NCBI RefSeq assembly: GCF_003611275.1
Contig: NZ_CP020694.1
Span: 1,550,001 to 1,614,000, forward strand
Reading direction: 5' to 3'
Origin: Sulfitobacter sp. D7
Lineage (GTDB): Bacteria; Pseudomonadota; Alphaproteobacteria; Rhodobacterales; Rhodobacteraceae
DNA length: 64,000 nt
Positions 61,864-64,000 of the stretch are shown here, in pieces. A program made the position numbers and the translations under genes. Under the pieces are notes generated by a model. That model saw only the letters and a list, made by a program, of their open reading frames with translations. It had not been told where the DNA came from and made no database searches. The first letter of the stretch is position 1; every line of letters begins with the position of its first letter.

Positions 61864-62163
61864 TCAGCGAATGACGATCTCATCGGTGCGGACCATGCCC
61901 AGCACCTTGCGCGCGCGTTCGTCCAAGAGATCAAGATCAAGGTAATCGTCCGACAGGCGACGGGTCAGGTTCTCCATCCGCGCAACCTCGGCGCGGACCT
62001 CGGCCAGACGGTCGCTCAGCTTTTGGTTCTCGGCCACGATCTCGGTCCGGCGGAACAGGCCGAAATCCCCTTGCACGGCGGCAAAGGTGAAATACAGGCT
62101 CAGCGCAAAAGCGATTGCGAAAAACAGCAATGTGCCGAAAGCCGGACGGGTGTTGCGTGTCAT
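61864..62163 (-). CDS. FtsB/DivIC-type septum formation initiator protein
   Basis: The 99-residue bitopic protein has a membrane helix (FGTLLFFAIAFALSLYFTFAAV) and a coiled-coil (RTEIVAENQKLSDRLAEVRAEVARMENLTRRL). It ends with LDLLDERARKVLGMVRTDEIVI. This is the DivIC/FtsB pattern of the divisome, where it links FtsQ and FtsL. The MTRNTRPAF start gives the family N terminus; the longer reading adds a low-complexity basic part. It is upstream of pdhA, on the same strand. Confidence 0.88.
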   Translation of the reverse strand: MTRNTRPAFGTLLFFAIAFALSLYFTFAAVQGDFGLFRRTEIVAENQKLSDRLAEVRAEVARMENLTRRLSDDYLDLDLLDERARKVLGMVRTDEIVIR

Positions 62164-62284
62164 GGTTCTGCCTCTGCGTCTCTTGGCGGACGTGACATCA
62201 GTATGACACAGGCGATTCGACATGGGAATCCCACAATTGCGGGAAACCCGTTGTTTTTAGCGCGAAATCACGATTTTGCGCGGC

Positions 62285-63463
62285 TTAGCCGCCCAGAGCA
62301 GCAACGCCGGGCAGGGTTTTGCCTTCCATCCACTCAAGGAAAGCGCCCCCGGCGGTTGAGATATAGGTGAAATCATCCGCCACGCCCGCTTGGTTTAGCG
62401 CGGCAACCGTGTCACCGCCCCCGGCGACCGAGGTCAGCGTGCCTTCGCGCGTCTTGACCGCTGCTGCGCGGGCCGCGGCGACGGTGGCGGTATCGAAAGG
62501 CGGAATTTCAAAGGCCCCCATCGGCCCATTCCAGATCAAGGTCCGCAGCCCGGCAAAAGCCGTTTCGACCAAGGCGACCGTATCGGGGCCCGCATCCAGC
62601 ACCATCTGGTCTTTGGCGAGGCTGGCATCGGGGCCGAGCTGGGCCACCTCATGCGCGGCCCCTTTGGCGAACTCACGCGCGACCAGACCGTCAACCGGCA
62701 AGATCACCCGGCAGCCCGCCTTTTCGGCCTGCGCCATGATGTCTTTGGCCGTGTCGTAATAATCCGGCTCTTCCAACGACTTGCCCAGATCAGCACCGAG
62801 CGCGGCGAGGAAAGTGTTCGCCATGCCGCCGCCGATCACCAGAACATCCAGCCGGTTCACGAGGTTTTCTAAAAGCGCGATTTTGGTCGAGACCTTGGCC
62901 CCCCCAACGACAGCGCCAACAGGACGCTCAGGCTTAGCGAGGGCTGCCTCAAGCGCCGAGAGTTCCGCCTGCATCAAACGGCCCGCGCAGGCAGGCAACA
63001 GCCGCGCCAGCGCCTCGGTCGAGGCATGGGCGCGGTGGGCGGCAGAGAAGGCATCGTTACAATAGATATCGCCAAGCGCGGCCAGTTGGCGGGCGAAACC
63101 TTCGTCATTGGCTTCTTCGCCGGGATAAAAGCGGATGTTTTCCAAAAGTTGCAGATCACCCTGCGCTTCGGCAGCGGCATCCAGCGAGGAGACGAAAGCC
63201 ACATCGCGGCCCAATGCCTTTTCCAGCGCGGGTAGGACTTGTTTCAGGCTCATCTCGTCCACGGCCTTGCCCTTGGGCCGTCCGAAATGCGCCAGCAGCG
63301 TCACCTTGCCGCCGCGCGACAGGATGTCGGTCACCGTGGGCACGATCCGCTCGATCCGTGTGGCATCGGTAACGCGGCCATTTTCGACCGGTACGTTGAT
63401 GTCGACGCGCAAAAGCACCCGCTTGCCGTCCAGTTCCATATCGTCCAGTGACTTCCAGCCCAT
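62285..63463 (-). CDS. pgk: Phosphoglycerate kinase
   Basis: The 392-residue kinase interconverts 1,3-bisphosphoglycerate and 3-phosphoglycerate with ADP/ATP. It has the substrate signature [29 protein letters not shown] and [11 protein letters not shown]. The nucleotide-binding region has [34 protein letters not shown], with [16 protein letters not shown] near the end. It lies divergent from the peptidyl-prolyl isomerase gene. It is of normal family length. Confidence 0.97.
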   Translation of the reverse strand: MGWKSLDDMELDGKRVLLRVDINVPVENGRVTDATRIERIVPTVTDILSRGGKVTLLAHFGRPKGKAVDEMSLKQVLPALEKALGRDVAFVSSLDAAAEAQGDLQLLENIRFYPGEEANDEGFARQLAALGDIYCNDAFSAAHRAHASTEALARLLPACAGRLMQAELSALEAALAKPERPVGAVVGGAKVSTKIALLENLVNRLDVLVIGGGMANTFLAALGADLGKSLEEPDYYDTAKDIMAQAEKAGCRVILPVDGLVAREFAKGAAHEVAQLGPDASLAKDQMVLDAGPDTVALVETAFAGLRTLIWNGPMGAFEIPPFDTATVAAARAAAVKTREGTLTSVAGGGDTVAALNQAGVADDFTYISTAGGAFLEWMEGKTLPGVAALGG

Positions 63464-63590
63464 CGGTCTTCTCCCAATCCAATCCGTTGCGCTGTGTTTT
63501 GCTGTTATCTTGGCTCAGGTCAATGCGCGGCTTGGCAATCGCGGCCAAGCTCCTTAGGTATCTGGCAAAGACAAACCAAAGGATTGCCCA

Positions 63591-64000
63591 ATGGCCGAGA
63601 TCAAAGACCCCGAAAACACCATCCTGATGGAACTCAAAGGCGGCACCGTCACTATTGAGTTGATGCCTGACCTTGCGCCCAAGCACGTCGAGCGCATGAA
63701 AGAACTGGCCCGCGCCGGGAAATACGACAACGTGGCTTTCCACCGCGTGATCGAAGGTTTCATGGCCCAGACGGGCGATGTGGCCAACGGCAACATGGAA
63801 GACAACTTCAACCTGCGTGCGGCTGGCACCGGCGGCTCCGACCTGCCGAACCTGCCCGCGGAATTCTCCAAGGTTCCCCACGCGCGTGGGACCATCGGCG
63901 CCGCTCGTTCGGCCAACCCCGACAGCGCCAACAGCCAGTTCTTCATCAACTTCAAGGACAATGATTTCCTCAACGGTCAGTACACCGTTTACGGGCAAGT
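63591..64000 (+). CDS. Cyclophilin-type peptidyl-prolyl isomerase (3' end outside window)
   Basis: The 136 visible codons read MAEIKDPENTILMELKGGTV and continue through TIELMPDLAPKHVERMKELA. Then come YDNVAFHRVIEGFMAQTGDV, GTIGAARSANPDSANSQFFINF and the NDFLNGQYTVYGQV tail start. These are the cyclophilin core motifs (FHRVI and SQFFI). No signal peptide is seen, so it is probably cytoplasmic (PpiB-like). AAAGGATTGCCC precedes the ATG. The right edge cuts the gene before the end of the fold. Confidence 0.93.
   Translation, partial: MAEIKDPENTILMELKGGTVTIELMPDLAPKHVERMKELARAGKYDNVAFHRVIEGFMAQTGDVANGNMEDNFNLRAAGTGGSDLPNLPAEFSKVPHARGTIGAARSANPDSANSQFFINFKDNDFLNGQYTVYGQ

Noticed and set aside
62260..62281. 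Terminator for pgk
   Set aside because: The stem GCGCGAAATC/GATTTTGCGC is real, but on the pgk strand it is followed by A-rich not T-rich sequence, so it does not fit an intrinsic terminator.
1..64000. tRNA genes, CRISPR arrays or insertion sequences
   Set aside because: No cloverleaf with CCA-proximal arms, no regular direct repeats with spacers and no transposase reading frames were recognised anywhere in the window.

Overview
The window looks like a chromosomal segment of an alphaproteobacterium of the family Rhodobacteraceae, most likely a marine Roseobacter-group member such as a Sulfitobacter relative. This is inferred from four things: the sox gene order (soxT/soxR/soxS divergent from soxVWXYZABCD), an intact Rhodobacter-type gene transfer agent (GTA) cluster, an NDUFA12-type complex I subunit, and a GapR (DUF2312) protein. 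The DNA is GC-rich and gene-dense. No tRNA, rRNA, CRISPR array, transposase or integrase was recognised.

Region 1 (1-9250) is a thiosulfate oxidation locus. A transporter fragment (SoxT), an ArsR-type repressor (SoxR) and a thioredoxin (SoxS) read leftwards. SoxV and SoxW (reductant delivery) and the periplasmic enzymes SoxX, Y, Z, A, B, C and D read rightwards. Two ATTC-N8-GAAT palindromes, before soxX and soxC, and one imperfect copy between soxS and soxV are good candidates for SoxR operators. SoxR carries the two cysteines expected of a persulfide-sensing SqrR/BigR-type regulator.

Region 2 (9250-22470) holds housekeeping genes: clpP-clpX, a RidA-like protein, an FkbM methyltransferase/GT61 glycosyltransferase fusion, an NDUFA12-like protein, aat, accB-accC, and a branched-chain amino acid (Liv-type) ABC transporter operon with its binding protein.

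Region 3 (22700-31200) carries regulators: a short-chain acyl-CoA-type (ScfR) regulator with a matching operator in its own promoter, a single-domain response regulator, and a 916-residue SLC5 symporter-histidine kinase. These are followed by gapR, a CaCA antiporter and trigger factor.

Region 4 (31200-42670) has a non-coding 289-bp element bounded by 13-bp inverted repeats, cpdB, a lytic transglycosylase, the rpsF-rpsR-rplI operon, and the fatty-acid synthesis run fabD-(two uncharacterised genes)-fabG-acpP-fabF-mltG.

Region 5 (42670-56912) is a complete RcGTA-like cluster, g1 to g15 with g3.5 and g10.1. It is preceded by a promoter-like sequence and then a strong terminator-like hairpin, which suggests control by read-through. 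All reading frames are open, so the element may be functional. Region 6 (57011-64000) holds cysE, the pyruvate dehydrogenase genes pdhA-pdhB-pdhC (with duplicated lipoyl domains and an operator-like palindrome), an FtsB/DivIC-like gene, pgk, and the start of a cyclophilin gene.
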